A DNA stretch of 64,000 bases from Paenibacillus urinalis (lineage in GTDB: Bacteria > Bacillota > Bacilli > Paenibacillales > Paenibacillaceae), in assembly GCF_028747985.1 (NCBI RefSeq), contig NZ_CP118110.1:1-64000 (forward strand), given 5' to 3'. This document shows positions 44,713 to 52,835 of the stretch, piece after piece. Under the pieces are notes generated by a model, which was not told the DNA's origin, ran no database searches, and saw only the letters and a list, made by a program, of their open reading frames with translations. The position numbers and the translations under genes are program-made. Within the stretch, counting starts at the first letter, position 1. Each line of letters begins with the position of its first letter.

Positions 44713-45105
44713 GTGGATTACCGTAAGGAAAATTGGTCCTACGAGTTAGAGTGTTTCCGGAAAGCGGTGAATGGGGGCGTTGACGGCTTCATCATTGAAA
44801 TTGCCGATCATTACTTAAATGATCGCCTTGACAATGAAGAGTACGAGGATCGTACATATACTCAAATCGATATCGCCGTAGCCATTTTTAACGGAAAAAT
44901 AATTGAAGGATATTCAAGTGAAGATAATCGGATAAGGGAATCTCGCTCCATGGGACTAGTTACCCCTAGCCGTTTAGTTCTCGGCAAAGATCTTCAGGGA
45001 AATTGGTTCATTATTGTAGTTGGATTGCTCACAAGCAAGCATTTCAAGGTGGTTACTTGTTACCCTCCTGGAAAACGCCATCTTCCGTATATCGAGAATT
45101 TTTAA
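44713..45105 (+). CDS. DUF4258-type toxin-like protein
   Basis: 130 residues from GTG 44713, ten bases after AAGGGGG; a longer frame from 44644 lies inside the leader hairpin and is rejected. The sequence follows the DUF4258 outline, which belongs to the RelE/BECR group of small RNases: helical N-terminus, AVAIFNGKIIEGYSSEDNRI, then SRLVLGKDLQGNWFIIVVGLL and a final FKVVTCYPPGKRH. The partner gene downstream is a YgiT-type zinc-finger protein, a known pairing of toxin and antitoxin. Toxin-first order is as in mqsRA. Activity on mRNA is inferred from the family. Confidence 0.65.
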   Translation: MDYRKENWSYELECFRKAVNGGVDGFIIEIADHYLNDRLDNEEYEDRTYTQIDIAVAIFNGKIIEGYSSEDNRIRESRSMGLVTPSRLVLGKDLQGNWFIIVVGLLTSKHFKVVTCYPPGKRHLPYIENF

Positions 45106-45170
45106 TGAGCTGAAATTTTTTGGAGAAACGGAGTTCCGTGATACAATAAGGTTAGAAGGAGGCGTTGTGC

Positions 45171-45446
45171 ATGACGACTCATTGTGACCGTTGCAAAGGG
45201 GAGTACGTAAATATGATAACCACCAAAACCCAAGTATTTGAAGGTGGCACTTTAATTGTTTCCGATGTTCCTGCAAGAAAATGCGAATGTGAGGTACTAA
45301 CGCAAATTCCTGATGGAGTTATTATGGAAGGTTATAAGATGCTGCTCGAAAAGAATGGAATTGTTGGTGATGTGACGGTATCGTTGGCTAAGCTCAAAGA
45401 GCATTTCACGCCAATGGATTTTATTAGACCGCATATCAGTACTTAA
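45171..45446 (+). CDS. YgiT-type zinc-finger antitoxin
   Basis: 91 residues from ATG 45171, eight bases after AGAAGGAGG; the longer frame from TTG 45165 is unlikely. N-terminal zinc knuckles C5-D-R-C8 and C38-E-C40; the second is CxC rather than the common CxxC. Between them EGGTLIVSDVPARKCE is the YgiT signature. The C-terminal part (50-91) is helical and would bind DNA or hold the toxin. Follows the DUF4258 gene by 65 bases. It resembles a truncated copy at 45687. Confidence 0.7.
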   Translation: MTTHCDRCKGEYVNMITTKTQVFEGGTLIVSDVPARKCECEVLTQIPDGVIMEGYKMLLEKNGIVGDVTVSLAKLKEHFTPMDFIRPHIST

Positions 45447-45465
45447 CCAGGAGTTATAAAAAGAG

Positions 45466-45521
45466 AAGTCCCAAGTAGAGTTTTACGTTAAAAAACGTGA
45501 TTCTTGTTGGGGCTTTTTTTA
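45466..45521 (+). terminator. terminator of the toxin-antitoxin operon
   Basis: AAGTCCCAA (45466-45474) pairs with TTGGGGCTT (45507-45515, one G-T pair), with an inner ACGTT/AACGT stem, then a run of T. Ends the operon after the antitoxin. Confidence 0.8.
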
Positions 45522-45563
45522 TTTTCTATGGACTATAAAAAACTATTGGAAGGACTGATCCTT

Positions 45564-45659
45564 TTGCCACATAAAAACACGGATAAGACGAAAGTTCTGC
45601 TACTCATGAGTTATATTATCGGTCTTTGTCTGATAATTGATCACTTAGTTTTCGGGTAA
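45564..45659 (+). CDS. 31-residue hydrophobic peptide
   Basis: TTG start ten bases after GGAAGG. A short basic N-terminus (HKNTDKTK) is followed by one membrane-length hydrophobic stretch (VLLLMSYIIGLCLIIDHLVFG). The build, a single helix after a charged head, is that of small membrane peptides, including type I toxins. It lies directly behind the TA terminator and ahead of an antitoxin-like gene. Real expression unproven. Confidence 0.35.
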   Translation: MPHKNTDKTKVLLLMSYIIGLCLIIDHLVFG

Positions 45660-45686
45660 CGATCCAAAAAAATGGGGGGAATAGAT

Positions 45687-45881
45687 ATGAATAATTGCGA
45701 GCGCAGGTTTGATGGAGGACTGTTAGTCGTGACAAACATTGGAGATGAGGATGTTCAATTCATGAAGAAGATTGAGCAATACACCCAACTCCTCAATCAA
45801 CTTAAGGTATACGGCACCGTAGAAGTGACTTTGGCTGATCTGACACGAAGACTCAACGCAAAGTTAACTTCGATTGCGTAA
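45687..45881 (+). CDS. antitoxin-like protein without zinc finger
   Basis: 64 residues from ATG 45687, seven bases after GGGGGG. The pattern FDGGLLVVTNI...YGTVEVTLADLTRRL lines up with FEGGTLIVSDV...VGDVTVSLAKLKEHF of the YgiT-type antitoxin at 45171, but the Cys pairs are absent. It looks like a paralogue that has lost its metal site. Could be a decoy or relic antitoxin. No toxin gene adjoins it apart from the 31-residue peptide. Confidence 0.5.
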   Translation: MNNCERRFDGGLLVVTNIGDEDVQFMKKIEQYTQLLNQLKVYGTVEVTLADLTRRLNAKLTSIA

Positions 45882-45905
45882 CGCAAAATAAGGATGGCCA
45901 TAAAG

Positions 45906-45931
45906 AGAGCGACATGAGCGCTCTTTTTTTT
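45906..45931 (+). terminator. terminator
   Basis: AGAGCG (45906-45911) and CGCTCT (45919-45924) with an 8-base T-run. Confidence 0.75.
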
Positions 45932-45953
45932 GTGCCCTAAGGAGGCAATAAAA

Positions 45954-46214
45954 ATGATAAAAAAGGTTTCGATTCAGCTTAACCGGAGCCTAATTTGTGG
46001 TGGGGTAGCGATCGTTGATAAGAATGGTAGCGACGCTTGCATCTTCTTTGATGTTGTGAAATCCAATCCCATGAAAGTGATTGTTGGCAATCGTGGGAAG
46101 GAAGTACCTGAAAACGAGGCAGATGTCTATGAGCACACACTTCTAGAGCTCTTTGCAAAGCATAATGTGCCCCTGCAGCTAGGTACTTACCTTGTTCAAA
46201 CCCATGCGCTATAG
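45954..46214 (+). CDS. hypothetical protein
   Basis: 86 residues from ATG 45954, ten bases after AAGGAGG; an in-frame start at 45930 would overlap the terminator. A beta-rich small protein with no membrane segment. Features: QLNRSLICGGVAIVDKNGSDACIFF and a C-terminal helix ELFAKHNVPLQLGTYLV. No family recognised. First of three closely spaced genes (45954, 46230, 46575) that are probably one operon. Confidence 0.6.
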   Translation: MIKKVSIQLNRSLICGGVAIVDKNGSDACIFFDVVKSNPMKVIVGNRGKEVPENEADVYEHTLLELFAKHNVPLQLGTYLVQTHAL

Positions 46215-46229
46215 AGAGGAGTAATATAT

Positions 46230-46571
46230 ATGCGAAAATTCAGTCGTAAACCCATCTGCCTGCTTATGAATCTTGGTGGCTTTGAAACACGTATCGATGA
46301 GCTCATAAATAAGGCATCCCGCATTGGAGAGATTGTTTATTCTCTCACAGGTGAAGGTATTGTTCCTTTTTCCACTCGAGGAATAGTTCCTGTGAATGTG
46401 ATGACCTTATCTCCTGGTGAACTTCATGTATGGTCTTCACTGATCAATGAGCAGCTGCAAGAGCAGGGTATGAGTGTTGAGAACGTCGTCATCCTAGCTG
46501 CAGGACGTAAATATTGTGGAGTACTTCCATTAGGCACTATCGTCTATGAAGGCTTCAGGATAGGAGCGTGA
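46230..46571 (+). CDS. hypothetical protein
   Basis: 113 residues. Soluble, mixed alpha/beta; the middle contains LTGEGIVPFSTRGIVPVNVMTLSPGELHVWSS. No family recognised. GAGAGGAG precedes the ATG by about ten bases. Spacing of 15 bases to the previous gene and three bases to the next indicate an operon. Confidence 0.6.
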   Translation: MRKFSRKPICLLMNLGGFETRIDELINKASRIGEIVYSLTGEGIVPFSTRGIVPVNVMTLSPGELHVWSSLINEQLQEQGMSVENVVILAAGRKYCGVLPLGTIVYEGFRIGA

Positions 46572-46574
46572 GTT

Positions 46575-47138
46575 ATGCAGCTGCTAAGTATTGCATTTAA
46601 GTGGCATGCTGAAGCACCTATCGATGCTGTTCTCCCCATTTTAAAGCTTGCAGGATTCACGCCAAGTAAGAAAAATATTTGGTACCGTTCCGTCGGTTTA
46701 CACAAGCTTGAAATTGAGGCGCGTGTGCGAATGAATAATCCAGAGAGGTCTTATTTCTGGATTCGGTGGGTAAGCGCTAAGGGAGTCGTAGATAAGGGTC
46801 CATTGGAACGTCTGTTGAATGATTGGTTTTTTACACTCAACAGCCACGTCAACATAACGGTCAACTGGCTTCAGGTCAAAGTAGATACCAATGACTTTAA
46901 GCCTCCGTTATTTGGCTACAAGGAAAATGTCCCTACAATTTGGGTCAAGGCGGAAAAGCAGATCCGATTATCTTTCTATCCAATCCTAGGTCACTATCAT
47001 TTTGAGGCTAGGAACAGCGATATTCGGCTACCCATTCCACATAATCGTTTTTCACTATGGATCGATGAGCTTAAGCATAATTTGCTTGGACATCAGCGTC
47101 CAGATGATCAAATCACTTTTGACCTGAACGTAGGATAA
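46575..47138 (+). CDS. hypothetical protein
   Basis: 187 residues, soluble, with many aromatic residues (WYRSVGLHKLEIEARVRMNN, YFWIRWVSAKG, RLSFYPILGHYHFEARN). No recognised motif. Third gene of the small operon. The following 260 bases carry conserved-looking hairpins before radC. Confidence 0.55.
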   Translation: MQLLSIAFKWHAEAPIDAVLPILKLAGFTPSKKNIWYRSVGLHKLEIEARVRMNNPERSYFWIRWVSAKGVVDKGPLERLLNDWFFTLNSHVNITVNWLQVKVDTNDFKPPLFGYKENVPTIWVKAEKQIRLSFYPILGHYHFEARNSDIRLPIPHNRFSLWIDELKHNLLGHQRPDDQITFDLNVG

Positions 47139-47207
47139 AGAGAAGCATTTTGGGAACGCTTAGCTGCGTTACCCGCCGGAGGCAATAAATAAAAACTCAA
47201 TTAATGT

Positions 47208-47271
47208 GAGGAGGGAGCCCCTCTGCCGCAACAATGGTGAGGGCTCTTGTCCTCAGTTGCGGTAAGGGCAG
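47208..47271 (+). promoter_or_regulatory. two mutually exclusive RNA hairpins
   Basis: Stem 1: 47208-47220 pairs with 47241-47254 (13 pairs including two G-T, one bulged G). Stem 2: CCGCAAC (47226-47232) pairs with GTTGCGG (47256-47262), extended by CTGCC with GGCAG (47267-47271), which covers the AGGG ahead of the small ATG at 47280. Only one can form at a time, as in an attenuator or switch. Confidence 0.4.
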
Positions 47272-47279
47272 ATATATAT

Positions 47280-47378
47280 ATGAATAACAAAGTAAACCTT
47301 ATGAGACTTCAACGGATTTATAACCGCAGGAAGCAGCTAAAAAAGTATACCGTCATTGGAAAACTTTTGTCACGCTAA
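47280..47378 (+). CDS. 32-residue basic peptide
   Basis: ATG 47280, weak SD AAGGGC 11 bases ahead. Rich in Arg/Lys (RLQRIYNRRKQLKKY). It ends 19 bases before the radC start, so it could be a leader peptide linked to the switching hairpins. Coding status uncertain. Confidence 0.3.
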   Translation: MNNKVNLMRLQRIYNRRKQLKKYTVIGKLLSR

Positions 47379-47397
47379 TAAGGGAGGAGTAATAGAA

Positions 47398-48111
47398 ATG
47401 TCGTATTCGGTCTTAAACCAATCCGCTGTTAAAGAAGCCAGAAGCGTCTATTTTCATAGTTGTGACGTAAGTCGGCTCTCAGTTAAGGATTTACTGATAG
47501 TTATCCTTGAGCCGATCGTGAAAAGCCGATCCATCTCTGCTGTAGTAGATGATATCCTGCAGAATGGGCTGCCATATCTCGGAACCTTATCCGAGTTTGA
47601 ATTATCGGTTCTTTTCGATCTGAACGAGAAACAGAGTTTCCAGTTGATGTCGATCTTTGAGTTGGCAAAGCGCATGAATACTTCTGTTGCTACTGAAGAG
47701 GTCATCATTCGATCTCCTGTAGACGCGAGATATGCCGTTCAAGATCTTAAATATTTGGATCGTGAACATTTCGTTACCCTTTATCTTAACACTAAGAACC
47801 GAGTGATTGGTCGTGAGACGGTATCTATCGGATCTTTGAATGCAACTTTAGTACATCCAAGAGAAGTATTTAAAGGGGCAATTCGAAAAGGTGCAGCGAG
47901 TGTTATTTTCGCTCATAACCATCCAAGTGGTAATCCTGAACCTAGCATAGAGGACATCAGCCTTACTGAAAGAATGGTGGAAGCCGGCGTAATCATAGGT
48001 ATTGATGTACTGGACCATATAATCATTGGTGGAGATAAATATTACAGCATGAAGGAGAAAGGCAGACTTCCTATTCTTAAAGAAGCAAGTAATAAAGGAA
48101 GTATTGTTTGA
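47398..48111 (+). CDS. radC: RadC/UPF0758 family JAB-domain protein
   Basis: 237 residues from ATG 47398 (GGGAGGAG eight bases ahead; longer frame from 47356 rejected). An N-terminal HhH-like region is followed by the MPN/JAB metalloprotease-like domain with its full signature HNHPSGNPEPSIEDI near 180-195 and an upstream acidic residue (LNTKNRVIGRETVSIG). RadC-like proteins are common on plasmids and integrative elements; their biochemical job is unclear, with suggested roles in DNA repair or anti-restriction. Intact metal ligands. Confidence 0.85.
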   Translation: MSYSVLNQSAVKEARSVYFHSCDVSRLSVKDLLIVILEPIVKSRSISAVVDDILQNGLPYLGTLSEFELSVLFDLNEKQSFQLMSIFELAKRMNTSVATEEVIIRSPVDARYAVQDLKYLDREHFVTLYLNTKNRVIGRETVSIGSLNATLVHPREVFKGAIRKGAASVIFAHNHPSGNPEPSIEDISLTERMVEAGVIIGIDVLDHIIIGGDKYYSMKEKGRLPILKEASNKGSIV

Positions 48112-48164
48112 TGGAAGAGTCTTAAGAGATCCCGATTTAAGGCGGATTAGCTCATTGCTTACAT

Positions 48165-48199
48165 AAAAAGGGCAGAGCGATGAAGCTCCTCCCTTTTTT
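48165..48199 (+). terminator. terminator after radC
   Basis: AAAAGGG-AGAGC (48166-48178) with GCTC-CT-CCCTTTT (48185-48197), then T-run. Confidence 0.7.
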
Positions 48200-48242
48200 C
48201 CATCATAAATAAATTAAATACACTAATTGGAGGATATAAAAA

Positions 48243-48623
48243 ATGAGTATACTCGAAAATGCAAAAGTGATTGATACGTATTCCCGTGCCAATGCGTTAG
48301 CTGATGGATTTCTAGTTGATGTAAGCCATCTTGCTAAAGAGGTCGGTATAAAGTATCCAGTTCATATGAAACGAAATGTGTGGGATTCAATGATTGTTCC
48401 TGATCAAACCGCTATTATTAACGGCGAGAGCGAAAAAGGGAGACTTTGGGATTGCTTGTGGATGTTTCGCATAGCAATCTCGAGCCAAAGTGGATCGATC
48501 GTACATTTTAAATTCATAGCCACTTTTGATGGAGCTGATAGATATGTATCAGTTAAAGCAATTTGTGGTCCCGGGGATAACCTCGAACCGGTGATTACTA
48601 TTCTTTTTCCTGATGAGGATTAA
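48243..48623 (+). CDS. DUF6573-like protein
   Basis: 126 residues. The opening matches the DUF6573 pattern: VIDTYSRANALADGFLVDVSHLAKEVGIKYPVHMKRNVWDSM. This family is typical of plasmids and phages in Bacillota and Actinobacteria and has no established function. GGAGG nine bases ahead of the ATG. It stands alone between a terminator and the GAF gene. Confidence 0.65.
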   Translation: MSILENAKVIDTYSRANALADGFLVDVSHLAKEVGIKYPVHMKRNVWDSMIVPDQTAIINGESEKGRLWDCLWMFRIAISSQSGSIVHFKFIATFDGADRYVSVKAICGPGDNLEPVITILFPDED

Positions 48624-48892
48624 GTGATACCACACTAAAGAGGCATAACGATGAATTCGAGGCAGATAATTCATGTCATTGGTGAGACCCTGCCTCCCCT
48701 TTAATCTATAAGGTGATTTATCATCTGAAATATTAATCACTTGATATAGATAGATTTATAGTGGAACCTGGGGAAGAACTACCTTTGCTATGTAAAGACG
48801 AGGGGTACATTAAATTACGACCCCGTAACACTGGCAGATTCTAATAAAAATCAACCGATAAATGGTATACTACCTATGAAAGGATGGTTGTT

Positions 48893-50059
48893 GTGGATAA
48901 TAGAGAGAATGAAAATCTTGATGATTTGATAGGAGATTCTAGATACATTCCCTTTTTACATCGTACGAGGGAATCTAACACGTCTCTGACTGTGAAATGG
49001 ATAGTTAACTTCTTGGCAAGTGTAGTTCAAATGGTTAACATCCCTTTTTTCTTTTTCCTTCTTTTAATTGCAGTTGAACAAGTCGGCCAACAATTAAACT
49101 CTTCATTCACTATACCTTACAAGATTTTTTTTGCTCTTGGTCTTTTAATATTATTAGTTCTTGGTGAATATTTAGTACAGAGGACTCGAAAGAACATGGT
49201 TAGTCCCAGTGTTAACCTAATATGGTTTATGAACTTTAAGGGGCCTCTAAACAACCACTTTTATTCAGCAGAAAAGTCCCAAGAGTATAGTGCAAGTTTA
49301 GGTGACTTTGTGAAATATCAAGCTGACGAGTACATAAGCCAAGGGATTAAAGAGACAGAGCACAAGCTGATTCGTATGACTGAAGTCGTGCAGCAACTGA
49401 GCAATTTAGGATCCTTCCCTAATGAGACATTTGAATCCTTGAAACGTGTTATTGATATGATTGGGGACATGATGCTGAACCCAGCGAGCCCGAGAAATTC
49501 TTACTATGTTGTTTTAGACCGTATTCTAGCTGAAATAGCAAGTACGAAACCGATACAGCCTTATATCAAGCAGGGATCGATTATGTTGCTAGACGATACT
49601 AGGCACTTATCAATAGCTGGTGGTTTCCATCTGCATAATAATTCTATTCAAAACCGTAAGATCCCGTATGGTGAAAAGTTTGCTGGTAAGGTTGTAGCCG
49701 GTGGCGATGTAATTTGGGTGGATGATGTAAATAATATAGAAGCTCAAGCGCTTTACGGTTTTAAGAGTGATCAAAATCGACCATACACAGGAATTATGGG
49801 ATACCCTATGCGAGAGACTGGTTTAGATAGCTATCAGCCAGTTGGTGTAATTGTGCTGCATCTTTCAGAGGATATAAGCAAACTCTTAGAAGAGGAGAGA
49901 AAAGTAGTTTCCAAAACGCTTGAAGTCTATTCCCAAGCAATAATAACTACTATAAAACTTAATAAGTATTATATACAGAGAATGATTCAATATGGTATAG
50001 TTGGTTTAGAAGAGATTACCACTAGTTTAGAAGGAGGCGACACGAATGATGACAATTAA
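48893..50059 (+). CDS. membrane GAF-domain protein
   Basis: 388 residues from GTG 48893, nine bases after AAAGGA; an ATG at 48884 abuts that site and is rejected. Two membrane helices (about 38-60 and 72-92) precede a helical linker and a GAF-type sensory domain (about 215-375) with GSIMLLDDTRHLSIAGGF, GEKFAGKVVAGGDVIWVDD and GIMGYPMRE...VGVIVLHL. No catalytic output domain follows, so it may signal by protein contact. Its last codons overlap the 54-residue gene. Confidence 0.7.
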   Translation: MDNRENENLDDLIGDSRYIPFLHRTRESNTSLTVKWIVNFLASVVQMVNIPFFFFLLLIAVEQVGQQLNSSFTIPYKIFFALGLLILLVLGEYLVQRTRKNMVSPSVNLIWFMNFKGPLNNHFYSAEKSQEYSASLGDFVKYQADEYISQGIKETEHKLIRMTEVVQQLSNLGSFPNETFESLKRVIDMIGDMMLNPASPRNSYYVVLDRILAEIASTKPIQPYIKQGSIMLLDDTRHLSIAGGFHLHNNSIQNRKIPYGEKFAGKVVAGGDVIWVDDVNNIEAQALYGFKSDQNRPYTGIMGYPMRETGLDSYQPVGVIVLHLSEDISKLLEEERKVVSKTLEVYSQAIITTIKLNKYYIQRMIQYGIVGLEEITTSLEGGDTNDDN

Positions 50060-50210
50060 ATGGCCTGTTCAGGAGGAGAAAAAGAAAGATTCTGTAATTA
50101 CTCGATATCCTGCAGATGCACGTGTCGAACCTAGTAGGGATATAAACAAACTTGTTAAAGAAATTCTCTCCGGTGATAAACCTAAGAGAAAACAAATTTG
50201 GAAATTTTAA
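50046..50210 (+). CDS. hypothetical 54-residue protein
   Basis: ATG 50046 with GAAGGAGG ten bases ahead, lying inside the end of the GAF gene, so translation is coupled. Highly charged and basic at the C-terminus (KRKQIWKF). No family recognised. The strong SD and terminator immediately after its stop support it as a gene. Confidence 0.5.
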   Translation: MMTIKWPVQEEKKKDSVITRYPADARVEPSRDINKLVKEILSGDKPKRKQIWKF

Positions 50211-50222
50211 AAAAATATCAGA

Positions 50223-50253
50223 ACGGTTGTCGATTATCGGCAGCCGTTTTTTT
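50223..50253 (+). terminator. terminator
   Basis: ACGGTTGTCG/CGGCAGCCGT stem (50223-50246, two G-T pairs) followed by seven T. Confidence 0.8.
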
Positions 50254-50327
50254 GATAGATTAATAGTATAAAACCCTTCAGGCCGGACATGCTGATAGAT
50301 AACGCATTTCGGCTGGAGGTATTGGAT

Positions 50328-50477
50328 ATGGGTAAATGGTTTAAAAAACAAAAAAGCGTTATTACAAAGATACCTGTTGGAGAAAGAGTTGGCCCGACTA
50401 AAGAGCTACAAGAGATCATGAAGAAGGCTGAGAAAATCTTAGGTAAAAAGATTAATGGAGATAAGAATAGGCGGTGA
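50328..50477 (+). CDS. hypothetical 49-residue basic protein
   Basis: ATG 50328, eight bases after GGAGGT; the frame could open earlier at 50289 but without a site. Lysine-rich, helical (KELQEIMKKAEKILGKK). No family known. A second small gene overlaps the region behind it. Confidence 0.45.
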   Translation: MGKWFKKQKSVITKIPVGERVGPTKELQEIMKKAEKILGKKINGDKNRR

Positions 50478-50484
50478 TTGGAAC

Positions 50485-50646
50485 ATGCAAAATGGAAGAG
50501 TTATACCCTTCACTAAGGAGCCTAAAAGGGTGAGGTTCTTAACCCAGCAAGAGATCACGAGAGCAAATCAGACGAAGAGAGAAGATGTTTTGAGAAAGTT
50601 AGATGAGAAAGACAACAACGTAAAATATAATGAAAAAAAACACTAA
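50485..50646 (+). CDS. hypothetical 53-residue basic protein
   Basis: ATG 50485 with a modest purine-rich site (GGCGGTGATTGG). Charged and helical, ending NEKKH. Stops just ahead of the terminator at 50649. No family known; start could be upstream. Confidence 0.4.
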   Translation: MQNGRVIPFTKEPKRVRFLTQQEITRANQTKREDVLRKLDEKDNNVKYNEKKH

Positions 50647-50648
50647 AG

Positions 50649-50673
50649 GTGTACGGGAACGTACACTTTTTTT
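50649..50673 (+). terminator. terminator hairpin, left repeat of the Gabija island
   Basis: GTGTACG (50649-50655), loop GGAA, CGTACAC (50660-50666), T7. The surrounding 40 bases match the sequence at 56136-56176, on the other side of the Gabija/CoiA genes. Confidence 0.75.
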
Positions 50674-50689
50674 GTGTCTCCTTTTCGGC

Positions 50690-51059
50690 CTAAATGTGTA
50701 ATAAGTCGACGATTTGAACTGTTAGTAACGAGAGGAATTTCCATTGGAACTTTAGTAACTTATTGGAATTCATCTAAAAAAGTATTAAAATAAATCTATT
50801 GTCCTAAGTGGCGAGATTAGAGATAACATTTTTTTAAAAAAACTACTTCATTTTACTCCATTTGAACTCCAGCTAATTTGAAAGTGCTACTTTTGTCCTT
50901 AAATAAAGAACGCTATATTCTCGAAATATGAATCCGGAAAGTGCTAAATTACCATTACCAACTGATGATGTTACCGAAAATAAAAAAACATAAACTAAGA
51001 TAGTATTAAAATATCAAACTAGATATTACAAGCAGTCTACTCTACTAGGAGGTATTGTT
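50690..51059 (+). promoter_or_regulatory. AT-rich gap with gajA promoter
   Basis: No gene seen. Candidate promoter TTGTCC (50893-50898), 17-base spacer, TATTCT (50916-50921). AGGAGGT (51046-51052) precedes the gajA TTG. AGTATTAAAATA occurs twice (about 50783 and 51002). Confidence 0.45.
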
Positions 51060-52835
51060 TTGAAACTTATAAGTCTAGAGATAGAGAATTTTCGAAACTT
51101 TGGTGAAGTGAAAATAAGTTTAACAAATCAAAATGTTATTTTTGGGATGAATGATGTAGGAAAAACCAATTTCATGTTCGCATTAAGATTCTTGCTAGAT
51201 AAAGAAATTAGAAAGAATGGCTTTATGATTTCCGATTACTATAAGAATAACATTGAGGAAATTATTAGGATTACATTAGGAGTAGACTTGTCAGATCGAG
51301 AAAATAATGATGATTCAAAACATATTATATCAAAAGTTGGCGGAGCTCGGTCTAGCGATGAATTAGATAAGTTTTATTTTCAAATTGAGGGTGTTTATGA
51401 TAAGAGTGAAGAGATTGGAATACCGAAAATGTACTGGGGAAACAATCTAGAAAAACTCATAGAGATTGGTCATAATGGATATTTTAGTATCATCGACAAT
51501 TTATTCAAAGTTGTATATGTCGATCCTGTCATTGATTTAGAAAAAACTTTTTCGAAAAATCGAACTAGATTGTTTAATCAAGCAAAACTGGATGATTCGG
51601 ATATAGAAATTTCAAATCAAATTAAGGAATTAGCTAATTTACTGAACACCAAAATAAGTAGTATGAGCTTAATTCAATCTTTTCAAACGACTATTACTGA
51701 AGAATATAAAAAGTTGAAGAACGAGCATATAAACATTGAAATGAAGTCAGAATTATCTATAAGCGGGTATTTTAGCAATCTAATACCATATATTAAAAGA
51801 GACAATGATGATAATATTTATCCAACTTCAGGTGATGGTAGAAAAAAAATATTAGCATATTCTATATTAAATCACTTAATACAGTTACAAGAAGGAAATA
51901 AAATAATAATTTATTTAATTGAAGAACCAGAAAATAGCCTACATAGATCTATGCAAATAGCACTCTCTAAGCAATTATTCAATTCAAAAGTATATAATTA
52001 TTTTTTCTTATCAACACATTCATCGGAATTACTGTATGAAATGGATAATGCCTCTTTGATAAGGGTGTATTCGCAAAGTGGTACTCTTTGTGAATCTTAT
52101 ATTTATCATGTTGACGAGGAATATAAAAACGTAAAAAAGGAACTAAATCGTTCTTTGGCAACAGCTTTATTTGCAGATAAAGTATTACTTGTAGAAGGAC
52201 CCTCGGAGAAAGTGTTATTTGAAAAAATATTAGAGGAAGTACATCCTACTTATGAGTTAGATGGGGGATTTTTATTAGATGTTAGTGGAATTAAGTTTAA
52301 GCCATACGTAGAGGTATTGCGTGGATTAAATATTACCGTTTTTGTTAAAACGGATAATGATCTAAAGTCTAAAAGAAATCAACCCAAGATATTTGATTTA
52401 ATAGGTATCCAGAGGTGCTTGAACCTTCTGGAGGCTACTGAAGAAGAGAAAGACCCCATAGAACCGATTGAAATTGATTACTACACAGAAAACGAGGATG
52501 GAAAAAAAGTTTTTAAACAAAAAGGAAAAGACCAACTGATTAAAACGAAGAAACTCGAACTTTTCAAACAATATAAATCTGAAATTCAGTTAATGAAAGA
52601 TAACGGTATATACCTATCAAAAATTGATTTAGAACATGACCTGTATGAAGCCATCGGTGGGACAATGGAGACAGCATTAGGTTCTGATCCGATAAAATAT
52701 CTACAGGATCATAAACTAATTAATATGATAGAACTAACAAATCATCTATCGAAAGATGATTGTATCAATATTATCAAACACCCCTTATTTGAAGCCTTAA
52801 GAAAGTTGGTGTCAGATGAGATCGAGATTGGTTGA
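51060..52835 (+). CDS. gajA: GajA-like OLD-family ATPase-TOPRIM nuclease (Gabija)
   Basis: 591 residues. N-terminal ABC/OLD ATPase: ISLEIENFRNFGEVKISL, Walker A GMNDVGKT (29-36), Walker B LIEEPENSLH near 288-298. C-terminal TOPRIM: LLVEGPSEKVLFEKIL near 374-388 (catalytic Glu) and VFVKTDNDLKS near 428-438 (DxD). Size and domain order fit GajA (about 580 residues), the nuclease that senses NTP depletion and nicks DNA. The gene overlaps gajB by 20 bases, as in Gabija operons. TTG start with AGGAGGT. Base composition is clearly more AT-rich than the backbone, pointing to separate origin. Confidence 0.85.
   Translation: MKLISLEIENFRNFGEVKISLTNQNVIFGMNDVGKTNFMFALRFLLDKEIRKNGFMISDYYKNNIEEIIRITLGVDLSDRENNDDSKHIISKVGGARSSDELDKFYFQIEGVYDKSEEIGIPKMYWGNNLEKLIEIGHNGYFSIIDNLFKVVYVDPVIDLEKTFSKNRTRLFNQAKLDDSDIEISNQIKELANLLNTKISSMSLIQSFQTTITEEYKKLKNEHINIEMKSELSISGYFSNLIPYIKRDNDDNIYPTSGDGRKKILAYSILNHLIQLQEGNKIIIYLIEEPENSLHRSMQIALSKQLFNSKVYNYFFLSTHSSELLYEMDNASLIRVYSQSGTLCESYIYHVDEEYKNVKKELNRSLATALFADKVLLVEGPSEKVLFEKILEEVHPTYELDGGFLLDVSGIKFKPYVEVLRGLNITVFVKTDNDLKSKRNQPKIFDLIGIQRCLNLLEATEEEKDPIEPIEIDYYTENEDGKKVFKQKGKDQLIKTKKLELFKQYKSEIQLMKDNGIYLSKIDLEHDLYEAIGGTMETALGSDPIKYLQDHKLINMIELTNHLSKDDCINIIKHPLFEALRKLVSDEIEIG

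Noticed and set aside
47454..47708. 84-residue minus-strand ORF inside radC
   Set aside because: Opposes a confident RadC frame; no independent signals.
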